64,000 nt of DNA from assembly GCA_025677815.1 (NCBI GenBank), contig JAIXMP010000010.1:1364001-1428000 (forward strand). Direction: 5' to 3'. The position numbers and the translations under genes were made by a program. A model generated the notes under the pieces. That model was not told where the DNA came from. It ran no database searches and saw only the letters and a program-made list of their open reading frames with translations. Every line of letters starts with the position of its first letter. Within the stretch, counting starts at the first letter, position 1. The DNA comes from Phascolomyces articulosus (Eukaryota; Mucoromycota; Mucoromycetes; Mucorales; Lichtheimiaceae). Below are positions 23,156-38,800 of this stretch, piece after piece.

Positions 23156-23422
23156 TTATAAGGAGAAGCCATTAGTAGCTTCTTCTAGTGATGCGTCTGG
23201 AGCTGGTTCCTCTGAATCATCGTAATCTTCACCAGGATGGCTGAGTCTGTTGATTTCCCGTAGGACTTGGATTAGAACTGGCCAAGTAGTAGGCCCGAAT
23301 TTTCCAGTACGTGCTTTCAAATTCAAATTCACAATCTTTGAATAGATATATTGTGCTATTTCCTCGCGCGCTAAAGCAAACGAAGCCTTCTTCGATGGGC
23401 TCTTACAAAGATGTGTTGGCAT
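23156..23422 (-). CDS. Hypothetical 88-aa protein or gene fragment
   Basis: A single open frame without an evident intron. Composition is protein-like, with a basic N-terminus (KSPSKKASF), a middle that looks helical (REEIAQYIYSKIVNLNL) and an acidic C-terminal third (GEDYDDSEEPAPD). I recognise no family. It lies directly upstream of dispersed repeat copy A in the minus-strand direction, so it might be part of the same element or a fragment of a transposon-borne or captured gene. It may also be a short real gene. Confidence is low. Confidence 0.3.
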   Translation of the reverse strand: MPTHLCKSPSKKASFALAREEIAQYIYSKIVNLNLKARTGKFGPTTWPVLIQVLREINRLSHPGEDYDDSEEPAPDASLEEATNGFSL

Positions 23423-25628
23423 AACGCTTCATCAGAGTCAATTGTCCTTCCCTCAGTTGTACCTCTATACAAGATAATTCGTTTATTTATGATATTTCAG
23501 AGAAATTCTCAGATGCCGCTTGTAATATCAATACAATATACGAGAGACGTTTTCATTTCTTTAAAACATTTTTACAGGTGATAATTGTAAGATTTGACGA
23601 ATTCAACTTCCATACAGGCACTAGATAAATACACAAGTTTGATATCAAAAGGTCGGAATCTTCTTTTTTCCAATCTTTGGAAATTGTTTCTGACCGAGGT
23701 ATTATTTAAATATAATTCAAAAGCGATTTTCATTCGTATCCAGTAAGTGATGATAACTGGCTGTATCATTGGAGCATTGAAGGAAAACCCAAATATCTCA
23801 GATTTGTGCTCCTATAATGATCCTTCTCTTTTGCAGGCAATTTTGCCTTCGATAAGTTATTCCTTATAATGCTGTGTTGCTATTTTTCAGGTTGCTTGGT
23901 GTCTGTCATCACAATACATAGCGACTATATCATGCATTTCATTTCCAATCCAGATCTTACTCTTCCATGAAAGAGCATAGCACGATATAGTTTATCTTTT
24001 TCACAATTCTATATGATATTTACTACATGTGATTATAAATATCCACGTAAACTTCTTTTGTTAATAATTGATTTGTCATTTTAGCTTTCAATAATACGAA
24101 TATTTTTTCGACCAAAGCTCTTCTGATGATATCTATATAAATAGTATCATTTTTTCAATGTATATGTTTGTCTGCATCATCAGATAAGATATTCTTCTCC
24201 AAAATGAATTAATGACTGTATTGTTGGAGGAAAATCTGCTTTAGAACGAGCTTTTGTTGTTCTTCTTATCGGCCAAAAGAGTACAACACTCTTAGAGTGA
24301 TGTATACATGAGATATATTATTCACAAGCTTACACTAAATCATCATTGTTTTATGTATCGAGATTTTCATCTGTTGTCCATGTAATATTCAGATTGTTAT
24401 TTTTGCTAGGTACCATAGGATGAACGGGGAGGGAGTTAAACAATGACAGATGTCTTTTTTCAGTTTTTTTGAGCAGTTTATACTAAAAATAAAGAAATAA
24501 GTAAAGGAATGTCGTAATTATTTGGCGGACCAATACCTTAGCCAATAGAAATTAGGATAACAAAAGAGTAGTGAATAAATAAGAAGATAACGGATAGGCG
24601 ATGTCTATTTAATAAAGACAGAAGGGATATTTATATATTTTCTAAACTACTGCGGATATAATGATCTATAATAATGTGATGCAATAATAGTAGTAACAAG
24701 CTACGCATATCGGCAATGTTAATAAAATAGTATTATATAATGATGACGATGATGTCAAGCAGAGGTTGCTAAGCATCGCAAGAAGTAATTAAAAATGGAA
24801 ATGACCGTGACGCTTATTTTTAGATTAAGACAATCATACAAGAAATATGGAAAAGAAAAAAGGGTTACACCAAGGAATCTTAGCTACGACAGGAACATCT
24901 TGGGATTATAAAAGAGATACAATTTCTAGTCCACTCATTAACCAAGGTTGTTTGATGAAAGATGCATATTTTTGTCACATTACAACAAGCTACTTGATCT
25001 ATTTTAACCTATATATCAAAAATGATTGCTCAATGATCTATAATATAGGCAGTTTATGAATTTTGCTTTTCTTCGGATATTAGCACTAAAAATGAGACAT
25101 TCTAAGTAAATGATGATAAGTTAGCAGTCGAACAATGGAAGATAATTAATTCATATATCTTTATCAATATTAAGATATTCCAAAGGAAAAAGATGACGAT
25201 GATAACTCTCTAATCTACTATGTCAATTTTTTTTCATTCTATACGACCAGGCAAAGTTTGAATTATATATAAGGAAAAAGCATACGTAGACTACGAGCGA
25301 CTATTTGCTAAACATCCCTTACTAATAAATGTCATCATTTGAAGTTAACGTATTACAATGTGAAATATGGTCTGAGTCACGTGGACTGAAATGAAGCTGC
25401 GTAACACAACATTTTTTATAGAATGTGGAGAAAAAAAAAGTCGCATAAGAGAAAAATGGATGAGAAAAACTAAGATAGAGACAAAAAAGAAAAACCATTT
25501 ATATATTATATACAACAATAAATCTATATTACAAAATATTTAATATAAGCAAGGATGGGGATATATACGATGGATAAAAGCAACACCTTCATTGTTATAC
25601 ATAGATATATATATATATATATATATAT
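23423..25628. other. Intergenic, left of the fifth PPxY copy
   Basis: About 2.2 kb of AT-rich sequence. No gene can be supported. The 70-codon frame at 24847-25059 (+) has no resemblance to a family. Confidence 0.6.
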
Positions 25629-26088
25629 TTAGGATGTGGTTGTTGTTGGATTATTATTACTGCTGCTGTTGTTATTTCTCCATTCATCTTGATAAACAGG
25701 GGGAGGTTGATAAACAGGTGGTGGAGGATCCAGTGTTTCATTTCCATAGGCAGGTGGAGTTAAGTCCATTTGAATAGTTGTACTGTTATTATTGGAAGAT
25801 GTTTGGTGTTGTCGTGTTTCCATATTATTATGTCGCCGACTCGATATATCTGAGTGTATATAAAATAGAGATGGAGAAGGAGAAGATAATGAGGATGGTT
25901 AATAAGAATGACCTTATTCTTCTTCTCCAAATTCAACATTTACCATAATATCTTGCTCTGATTTGTTGACCATATAATTCTGCCTTTCGTTTATCTTTTC
26001 TTCTTTGCCTTCGATGATATGCTGTTGCCAAGGTCAATATACAAAGAATAATAAGAGCAATGACTAAGAAAATATAAGCTGGATCCAT
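25629..26088 (-). CDS. Small single-pass membrane protein with three PPxY motifs (copy 5)
   Basis: The model is complement(25629..25849, 25944..26088), 121 aa. Exon 1 has MDPAY, a membrane segment at about residues 6-23 and a strongly basic flank (HRRQRRKDKRK). The 94-nt phase-1 intron lies at the same place as in copies 1-4. The tail has PPAY (80-83), PPVY (92-95) and PPVY (98-101), then a Ser/Asn/Thr-rich end. The stretch MDLTPPAYGNETLDPPPP is nearly the same as in copy 1, 23 kb away, which marks the two as the closest pair. Function is inferred only from the PPxY sites and topology. Confidence 0.78.
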
Positions 26089-27222
26089 ATTATTTCAATT
26101 ATTATAGGATATGCTGTGTTAAGAGGAATAAAACGATTCTGTATAGCGAATAAATATAAGACAAGAAGTAGGAAAAAGAAAAAAGATAAATAAAAAGTGA
26201 AAGAGAGAAAGAAAAGAAAGGTTCTTATTTCTTGACAATGCTTTTTTTGTACAACATCAATAACGGAAAAACTTCTTTGTAACTTTTTTTTACTGGCTAT
26301 TGTAAAGTTTTACTGGTTTCTCTTCAGCTGAGCATAATAGCCACATGGAAAAAAAATGCAAATACGGAAAGAAAACGTGGAGTATACTTGGATAATTTAT
26401 ACTAGTGTGCTAAGGTTTTCCTTGTACCAAGAATGCTTAGTCTTTCTTATCAAAAGATATAGAAGATTCTATTGCCATACCATCACTATTAAAAGAACAG
26501 CAAATTCATACAATGGGATTCCAGAAATAGTAGCATTTCTCTTTGTATATATTACAAATTCTATACACTTATGGTTTTGAATCTGAGTTGTACGTTCAGG
26601 TGTTGCGATCAAATACAGGGTTTTTTTATGCCAAGAACAAAAATAATGCAACCACAAACAATAGAAAAAAGTATAAAACGAAGTATGTTTTTATTTATCC
26701 TATTTACTTTGTATTTTTTTTACCTGCCGATCTACTTACCAAGAACAACGCGATTCCATTTTTTCACCCTTTAATAAGACCTTTGGGTTCATAGAATCGA
26801 TCTTTTTAATCAGAAATAATCTTTATTTTTCTTCTGTGAGGTAGATTATGGATATATATATGACTAATATGAATATTGCATCATCAATCCCAATTTGATG
26901 TTTTCTTTCAATATATCCATCTAACAAGTCAGACCTACAAAGATAAAAGATGAAAAAAAAAAAAAATAGTGAAGAAAAAATCCCGGAAGAACAGTAGTTT
27001 CCGGATGACTCTAAGTTCTCAATTAGGGTTTTTTACCGAGCTTTAAAAATCGGTTGAACGATGGACCGATGATCGGTTGACGTGACTACAAACAGCAAAA
27101 AAAAAAGCTATACTTTGTTGCACGCTCCCCCAATTTTATTTTTTATTTTTATTTTTTTCCTCTTTTCGCGCTTTTCTTTCTTACTTGTATACATTAATAT
27201 ATATCAGTTTGAAAAATAAAAA
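26089..27222. other. Intergenic, copy 5 promoter side and LETM1 promoter
   Basis: Two overlapping frames at 26356-26794 (+) are not supported. A TTAGGGTTT motif at 27023-27031, about 200 nt upstream of the LETM1 start, equals the telo-box seen in some fungal promoters; its use here is only a guess. Confidence 0.5.
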
Positions 27223-29743
<2,521 letters not shown>

Positions 29744-31338
29744 CTCACTCTGATAAGGTTTTCTTTTTCTTTTTTTAGATGATCAACCTATTTAGTTTTT
29801 TTTTCTAGAGTAATATATATATAAAAAAATCAACATCATCATTGAGAGAGAAAGAAATAGATGAGAAAGGGATATTTATTTTTCTATTTGATTTTTTTCA
29901 TTTTTATTATAATAATAATAGTAATTTTGAGAGGCTCTGGTTAGCCCCCCAGTCCTGTTTTTTCCTCTCCCTCTCATCTTACTTTCTCATCTTAACTCCT
30001 TTTATCATCCTTCATCAACCTCACTCCCTCTTTATAATCATCATTATCTCGATTGACGGATTTGATTTTTTTTCATTTTTCATGAAGCAAAATATGAGTG
30101 AGTTTTATCCAATGCAATGGATGGAGTGACCTCCATGAATCATGAGTTTAAAAAGTTCAAGAAAAAAACAATCCTATAAATAGCATGAGTATAAAATAGA
30201 TCCTTATATAAAATTCAAAAGTTTGTTTGTACGTATTTATGGAGTGATTGTCTTTTTTAAATAGGATGAGATGGTTGATGATTCTGACAACGATAACAGT
30301 TAACATAAATCCTTCATTGAATCGTATACATCTATCTTGTCAACATATATGAAACCAGGGTCCGTGCGCAAAGTGGGCAATATATATCTATATATTTACT
30401 AGCGCTGGTAATTATTATATTATTACCCAATATTAAAGTAACCAAGTATTTAAATAATATTCCATTATATAATCAATAAAGAATTATATCATGATTTATG
30501 GAGCCACACATTTATATATATATATATATATCCAGTATATTTATAGGATATATACGTAATAAATTGAGGTTATTAACCCTTTTACAATTTAAAGTGTTGT
30601 CAAAGATAGTAACAATTATTATGTATCCATCTTAATTTGAACCTATTACTATTACTAGTATAACTACTACAACATGGACAAATAGTCCCATTGTGATGAA
30701 AAAAAAAAGAGGGTATGTTAGAAAAAAAAAGTTGTTTGTTTATTCTGGGCGAGGAGAAAAGAAGAGGCTCCCCCTCTCCGCATATATATCAAATTTACAT
30801 TTACTTTATTTGGTGATAGAGATAATTGTTATTGTTTCGAAAAAAAAAAAGTTCGATTTTAATAATTTAAAAAAGGTCTTTTTTTTATTATTTACCAAAG
30901 TTCCCCTTTTTTTTATACATTTGTTTTGATTGGCTAATGAAAGAAATTCTGGGCACTTGTACGACAAAAGATGAGTCTATAAAAGGTAATCAAACTGATG
31001 GCTTCAAAGGGTAATGGGGATCGAAGCGTGTAGTACCTTAATCTTTCAAGCCATTATTATAATTATAATATTTTTTTTTGGCTTCTTATTTTTCTCTCCT
31101 CTTTTTATTATTATTATTTTTTTTTTCCCTTTCATCCGTACCATTCCTTTTTACATTTTTTAAATCATTTGAAATTATCAAGCAGCTGGTTTGCTTGTAA
31201 TATAATATAATATCCTTTCCTATCCTTTTTTTTTACCCCATTGATAATCCTCCTCCTTCTCCCTCGTGAAAAATAACGCGCAAAAAAAATAACAATTCCA
31301 TTGGATAATCACCATTAAGTAGTTCTTCAACAAATACC
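29744..31338. other. Intergenic between LETM1 and UPF0658 genes
   Basis: About 1.6 kb, with many homopolymer runs and an AT run near 30515-30530. No gene is seen. Confidence 0.6.
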
Positions 31339-33001
31339 ATGGTTACCGTGAATAAAATTGTATGTTGTCGAATATAATTATAAATATGTATACGCCAAAA
31401 CAACAATACTCGATTCAGACCCATTCATCTCATCCGTTTCCCATTCTATAAATATAGATATCCCGCATCACAGAGACTCGCTGGTCGAAATTATATATTG
31501 CAACAGCCTCATTGCAAGCCCTCATTATAATCATTTTGCAAGCCCTCATTTGTTCACAAAATACATTGCAAGCAAGTTATTTACCCGAAGCCACAGGCGA
31601 TGTATTAATCAGCTCCAATATTGATAATGAAGCCGATATACCTGCTCAAGCAGCAGATCGATTAGGTAGAATTATTTGGGAAAATATTGCATTTATTGGT
31701 TTCCAAGTATGGTTTTTAGTCATGGTCTTTGACGCGGTAAATATATTGTTTCTCTATTTATGTATTTTATTTCTGTAACGCCATATGTCTCATTGTTTTT
31801 TTTTTTTTTTTACTTTATATTGGGGGAAATGGTTGGGATGTGCTATTTTTATAATAATATAATAGACGGTCTATCAAAACACCGCGGAAATTCTAGCACT
31901 AGCTGTGTTAAATGCAATTTGTGCTATTCTTGGTGCGTTACAAGTGGTCGATGGTAATAAGTGGCTGGAACGACTTTCCAAAACAGAATATCCTACAACG
32001 CCGCTCGAAACTGCAAGGTGGCTCGAAATTGCATTGAGTTGTGTGATTATGATTTTTGCTTGCATGATGGCTTATCTTTCTTATGAAATGTCAAGACAAT
32101 TTGGTTGGAATATTTATAAAAAAATCGGTGCTGATGTTCAGATGCAGAGTAAGTTTTCTTTTTTTTTTTAAAAAAAAAAAAAAAAAAACTACTACTACTA
32201 CGACAGACTAACACATTTTTTTTATTAATATTTAAATAGAAATGTATCGAATGTTTCAATTTTTTGTTTTGGGTCTTAAGATTGATGTATTTACCCAATT
32301 TCTCGTATCGTTATTTTATGTGATTCAATTTGGTACCAAGGCGGAAGGTGTTGTTTGGGAAACAGGTATTCAAATTGTTGTCACTATTCTTATTTTACCT
32401 ATGCTTTATTTTGCTCGGACGGCAGTAAGTGTTCATTTATTATCTATGATTTGGAAATTATAAAATTATATATTCACACAAAATTATAATATTTAGGGAA
32501 GTACAGAAAGTTATGGTCGAATGATTACATTTATTACATTTGAAGCCATTGTCATTGTCCATTATTCGTTGATTTTAAAACAAACCCTTCAACCTAATAA
32601 CAGTTGGTATACCTGGATTTGCTTAGGTAAAAAAAATATATATAATGTAGTTGAAATTATAACTAGTAATAGGATGATGCATGATCCCCATACTCACTTT
32701 AATTATTATTATTATTATTAATTATGTAACAGTGCTTATCGGTATCATTCTTTGTGCTGTAAGTTTTTATTACTCTCAACTTTGACGAAAAAAAAATTAT
32801 GCATATAAATTATAGATAAACTCATCATGCAAAATATTTTATTACAATAATTAGGGTACTGGCATCTTGGGTGGTATTTGCATGAATAATTTTGGTCGAG
32901 GACTTAAATCTTATGTACAAAGAGGCAATTCTAAAAAAGCACAGCAAGATGTAGAAATGGCCAAGAACAATAATAATAATTGGCAAATTGATGAAGATTA
33001 G
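31339..33001 (+). CDS. UPF0658 family Golgi membrane protein
   Basis: Seven exons: 31339..31359, 31458..31736, 31866..32148, 32240..32424, 32497..32626, 32733..32758, 32855..33001; 356 aa. The first exon codes for seven residues (MVTVNKI) before a GTATGT donor. Seven or so hydrophobic segments are visible, beginning with the first (about 18-40, LYIATASLQALIIIILQALI). Family landmarks are ENIAFIGFQVWF, the MYRMFQFFVLGLKIDVFTQF block in exon 4, and YGRMITFITFEAIV. The cytosolic tail is Asn-rich and acidic. S. pombe members localise to the Golgi; the molecular role is unknown. All joints keep phase and have GT-AG borders; exon 6 is only 26 nt. Confidence 0.85.
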
Positions 33002-33637
33002 AAAAAAAAAGATTTCTTCTTCTTTTCTCTATTCCCTTTTTTTTTTTTCAAAAACAACACACACATTTTTAGCACATATTCAAATCAATCCAAACCCATC
33101 ATTTTATACATATTATATATTACAATAACAAACCATCTTTTTTTTTACTGTTCTTTCTTTCAACTCCTCCCTTCATTTTTTTTTTTGTGATTCCCCTTCC
33201 CCTTCTTGTTCTCTCTCCCCAGCACTTATATATATATATATATATATTCACAAAAAAAAATATCCACCTATTCTTCTTTTTGTGTACAGAAAGCATTTTC
33301 CAGATGAATATAAAACTGAAAATAACGAAAAAATATATGTAATGTAATTAGGTTCCAATCTTTAAAAAGTTCGCACTTTGTGTGAAGAGGGCATGAAAGA
33401 AGAAGAGAAGGAAAAAAAGGAAGAAATAATAATAATAATTTGATTATTTCACCCTCGGGTAAAACAAACAAATAGAAGAGAAAAAAAAAGAGAAAACTAT
33501 ATCAAGTAAGGGGATGGGGTTGTTTAGTTAGGAGAGAGAGTGAGTGAGTAGGAGGAGAGAAGAGAGTGAGATAGGATATAGAGAGAAGAAGAATGTGTTT
33601 GTAATAACGAAATAGAGTTAAAAAGAAATAAAAAAAA
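33002..33637. terminator. Convergent 3' region between UPF0658 and septin genes
   Basis: The genes end tail to tail. The 636 bp between them contain T-rich and CT-rich runs, a TA run at about 33228-33247 and GA-rich sequence near 33530-33590. No gene is seen. Confidence 0.45.
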
Positions 33638-35739
33638 TTATGGTGACGATGGGTTAGAAGTAGTTCGTACAGGTGTAGCAGGCGTGGTCACAGCGGGCGA
33701 TGCTGGAGTAGCAGGCGAACCACCTGGTGTAGTAGGTGGTTGAGCGGTCGATTCCTTGATAGCTAAAAGTTGTTTAGCACGGAAAGCTTCATAATGAATT
33801 TGAGCTGTGGTTTCAATCAAATCTTGCAAATGTGTTCTAGTCAAAAAGTTACGAAGATGAACAAATTCACAATGATTTTCATCTTCCACATTGATCACAC
33901 CCCATCGTGTTTTTCTTCCACGAACGGCCTTTCCATCAATGACCACGTTTCTTTCAGAGCCCACAATAGCGAATGGAATCAAATCCTATATTTAGAAAAA
34001 AAAATATTATCATGATGATCGTTAATTTACATTCTCAATACTATAGACGCATATTTTTTTTATTCAAAAAAAGATAACCTACACGAATGCTTTCATTTAA
34101 AGCTTGTTCTTGTTCATCATCTTCATCACTTTCATATGGATACAATCGAATGTTATGGAATGCAAGTTCAGCCTTGATCTATTGAAATCGATATCATCAT
34201 AAAAAAACAATAGGTTAAGGATTTCGGTTTTGAAAGAAGGAGAGAATCACACACACACACATATATATATAAAGTGGATCAATAATAATAATAAAAAGTT
34301 TAAAAGAAGGAGAATGGAAGGAGTAAATCATATTGGGATTTCTCTTTTTTTTTGACTTTGTCTTAAATCAAATAATAATAAAAAACAACCTCTCTCTTCC
34401 TTCCCCTCTTCTTCTCCTTTTTTTTATCACACTTACGCGTTGTCTGAAAGCTTCACGTTCTTCAATAGTAAGCGAATCTGACTTGGCAATAACGGGAACA
34501 ACATTCACCACTTCTGAAAGTTTCTTGAGTACAACAATATCAATGGGTTTAAGACTAAAAGGAATAAATCAGATTTTTGAGTAAATTTCTGCAATATATA
34601 TATATATATATATATATCAAACTTACGAGTGACCAGAAGGCGTAACAAAGAAAAGACAACAGTGGACTCGAGAGTCAGTAATATATCGATCACGTTGAGC
34701 TGTCAATTCCTTGCGAAGATAAGCGGAATGTTGATCCTTAATGTACTTGACAATAGGTTCCCAACTGTTATTAGAAATTTTAATTTAATATTTCAACATA
34801 TCAAAATATTATATAATTCTTATTGTTATTATTTTTTTCATTACCAATTTTCGTTATTCACTTGGTCACCATAACCAGGAGTATCAACGATATTGAGTCT
34901 CAAACGAACACCATGTTCTTCAATCACTATTATTATAATATATTAGGAGATATATAAAAAAGGGGAATCCAAAATGTGTTTGTGTGTGTGTACGTGTGTT
35001 ATTAGTTTCTATTTCAGGGTCAACAAAAAAAATATAAAGAGATGAAGTTCAACATTAAAAAAAAAACTTACAGTGAGAAACATTCTCAATCTCGGTAGTT
35101 TGTCGAGGAGGTTCATCCGAATTAAGACGACCTTTACTGTCAATCAAATGAGATGCGAAAATGGTATTGACAAGAGTTGACTTGCCGAGACCTGACTGGC
35201 CTATATATATTCGAATCAAAAAGATATCATGGTTGTATTATATATAGTAGGATGTGTGGGGGTAAAAAGAACCGGGGAGGGGCAATAAGTTGACCAGTTT
35301 CATATATATATAATAATAGAAAAAAAATAACTTTTTATTAGTATTTTTTTTGTGTACCATATCATATATTATTAAGATATTTTTTCTTACTCCATGGCTC
35401 AACATTCAAGATGAAACCTCCTCCCAACAACACTGATAAACTATTTACTCATTTTACTTCACCAACAAAACGACCTCCTACTTTTTTTTTTCCTTTCCTT
35501 TTCTCTATCCTTTTTTTTGTTCAATTCCAAAAATATATATATAATAAATAAATAAAAACTTACCAACAACCATCACATTGAATTGAAAACCTCTTTTCAA
35601 TAATTTCTTTTCAATTTGTTGTGTGATGGTATCAAAACCAACATAACCATTAAGGAGAGTCTATATATCATGATGGGGAAAGGGGAAAAAAAGTAATGAG
35701 TGAAATGATGTGTGTTATGGTACCTGAAATGGGGCCCGA

Positions 35740-35770
<31 letters not shown>

Positions 35771-35873
35771 GACATCTTTGTAGTTTTTTTTTTGATGTCC
35801 AATGCGTCATTATATCAATGGGATATTTTACCTGGTTTGTTTCTACAGGATTTGGTGTAGCGGTAGTAGCCAT
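33638..35873 (-). CDS. cdc10: Septin, Cdc10 type
   Basis: Eight exons, complement(33638..33985, 34083..34178, 34437..34554, 34627..34764, 34845..34926, 35072..35200, 35564..35660, 35832..35873), 349 aa. A polybasic lipid-binding stretch (KKLLKRGFQF) precedes the GTPase domain. P-loop GQSGLGKS is at 47-54, G3 DTPG at 104-107 and G4 AKSD at 186-189. The septin unique element (GRKTRWGVINVEDENHCEF, then RTHLQDLIETT) is intact. The C-terminus is a Pro/Thr-rich tail with no coiled coil, which is what separates Cdc10 from Cdc3, Cdc11 and Cdc12. YVGFDTITQQIEKKL also fits Cdc10. It builds septin filaments at septa and polarity sites. Intron 1 lies after codon 14. Confidence 0.93.
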
Positions 35874-38800
35874 GACAAACTTGAAAGATTAAAAGGATTG
35901 GGAGAGATGGTAAGAAAAAAAAGGAAAGGGGGAGGATAACGCGAAAAAATACGAAAAGAGAGTTAAAAAAAAAATAAAAAGTTCAAATAGAATAAAATAA
36001 TTTGAGTGGAAAAAAAAACTTGTGTCTCAGCCAGTGAAAAGGGGGGGGGAGAATACATACTTACTGTTTTGTACTGATGTGTTCTGTATATGTGTTAGAA
36101 ACAGATTTATTATACCACTGATGATTGAAAAAATTGTCTCACTTTTTTTGGATTGTGGAACATTTCATTTGTAGATACTACACGTGTGAATGTCATTCCT
36201 AATTTGGAAATCCATTTAATATGATGATTTGTATGGTGGTGATGGGTCCTATTACCTATCGAGAATTTTACAGGTTTTTTATTTTATTTTGTTTCATCTT
36301 TTTTTTTTGATTTTCTATTGTTTTATATAATAAAACTAACCTTAAATCTAACTCATCAAGTATTTTAAAGGATTGTCTTTGAATTTATTCATCTCTTTAA
36401 ATTGATGGAAAAGTAGTGTTTCTTTTTTTTATGGGTGATATACGTAAAGAAAATAGAACAAGGAAGGAAGAAAAAAAACAGACAAGTGAAAAAGAAAGGA
36501 ATTATAGTTTAGATAATCATAAACATGAAGGAAACCTTTAAGATTGAATTTTATAAGATAATAATAATAATAATAACGTATTATAGTGATGTATGTAATA
36601 ACATGTGGAATTCTATTATTCCACTTAATGTGTTAAAGCAGAGGGTATAAAATAATAATTACAGATAGAAGAAAAAGAAAAAATAACTCCTTTTATTTTA
36701 AAAGTACGTAGACTCCTCCCTGCGCTTCAACCACCTATTCAAGGGCAACCCACCACCACCGTCACCACAACAACATACATACATGTATATATATATTATT
36801 ATGAGCCTATTACTTTTTTTTTACACTGGGAGGCATAAATCCTCTATAACGTATATATGGGCATTACAATATATCTTTTCTAAATAGGACTTTTCCCTCC
36901 TCTTCTTCCTTTTCCCTCTTCCACGCGTACTATATTATTATAACGTTTTACCACCTACTTTTAGTATACGTCTATATGTTCATGGAGATTGATGATGAGA
37001 ACCCCTACTACTATCCACCATTCTATCTACTATGTACTTTACATATATTTTGAGAAATACATAACAATGAATTGAGGAGCTTTTAGTTATATGATAGTGT
37101 CATGCAACCCTAATTTCTACATTATACTTTTCCCTCTTTTTTTTTTATTAACTTTTCGATGGTATATATGATGTTCCAATTGAAAACAATCGAGCGAGAA
37201 GGCATCATGCTAGTTTTATGAATACCACGATGTTGAATTTTTTTTTAAATAAGGGATATATATCATCGAAACGAGGGATCTCAACATATTTTAAACTTGA
37301 GTAATAATACTATATACCTATATGAGGTAAAATGAGGATATAATAATAACATTATCATGATCAAGAACAAGTATTCTATAGAGTTTTATGTTTTAAAAGA
37401 TGTTACAGAGTGATAATAATAACACTGAATAAAAAAAAATTCAAACTTGAGTTCTCATAAACCAATAAGTCGAATTTGGGCTATATAATGATCGTCATTT
37501 AATCAAAATATTACGTGATAGCTATATAATATAGGTCATCCATTGAATGAGAAAGGAGATCATACATCTTGGTAATAATAACTATATACTTTAGAAGTAA
37601 TTATATAAATTATGTACAAACAAGCAATTTTGTCTTTTTATATGAACAAATAATAACATACTCATGCTATTTATCAGATGTTCTTTTTCAAAGAGTTAAT
37701 CTTAAATGTAAAACTTATAAAAGAACGAATTTTTGTTATTATCGTGACTCCTCTCCTTTACTTACTATTTCACCTAGAATTCATTTTTGTTTCATTGATC
37801 TGCATCTCTTTTCTTTCCAAATAATAAAAAGGCGGGTTACTGTATCATTTGCAGTCATATTTATTATTATTATTATTATAGTAATAATAAAAAGAGAAGG
37901 GGTACTGTAATCCATATTATTATAAAATACTACACTGAAAAGTCCAATCATCCTAAAAAAAAAAAAAAAAGGAGGGGGAGGAATCACTATTAGGGATGGG
38001 TGGGAAAGAGGTGTGTGCGTAATATATATATATTCATTCATTTTTGGAGGGATTGTAATAACAGTAAAAATAAAAGATATAGAAATATTTAGGATCGTAT
38101 AGTAAATAATATGTAAGACCCTGCATGAAAAATGGTCTTTTGAAAACTAAGGATACAAATAAAAGAGATGTTTGCTTCTATCATCTTCTTGACCATCATC
38201 CATCTTTAGAAAGATCCGTGTGTTATATGATTAATAAAGCATAAAAGTAATAATAATGTGGCTTCTTTCCATACGATGGGAAATAACCCCGAGAATAATA
38301 AGTTTTATTATAATTAAGTATATACTATATAATCCCTGGACTAGATTAGAAGGATTTACCCTTTTATGATCAAACGTCCGTTCGTGTGGCCTTTCTTTTA
38401 TTTATTATTATTATCATTATTCTGAACCCTGACATAAAATCACGTAACACATGCTTTGTATCTAATAAGTGTAGCAAATCGATATAATACTTAAAGTTTT
38501 ATCAATGTACAATTTGTTTTTTTTTTACTCCTACTTCTTCTTTTTACTATCGATTCGCTCAATCTTAACTCTCTTTTTTTTATTTTATTTTATTGATCCC
38601 TAAGGATGAAATCGCGAGCACAGGTTTCTTTATATATTTCTTCTTAATTCTTTGAATAAGAAGAAAAAAAAATCTTCAAAAGAACGATTATGAAAGATGA
38701 CGACGTAATATCATGGTAAGCATGGTGAATTTCCCCTTCTCTTCTCTTCCTCCTTCTCTTTTCTCCCCACACATGATGACCATTTCATCCTTTTCACTCC

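Noticed and set aside
31233..31624. Alternative N-termini for the UPF0658 gene
   Set aside because: Frames that start upstream or in other frames do not join exon 3 in phase; the ATG at 31339 with a GTATGT donor gives a clean model.
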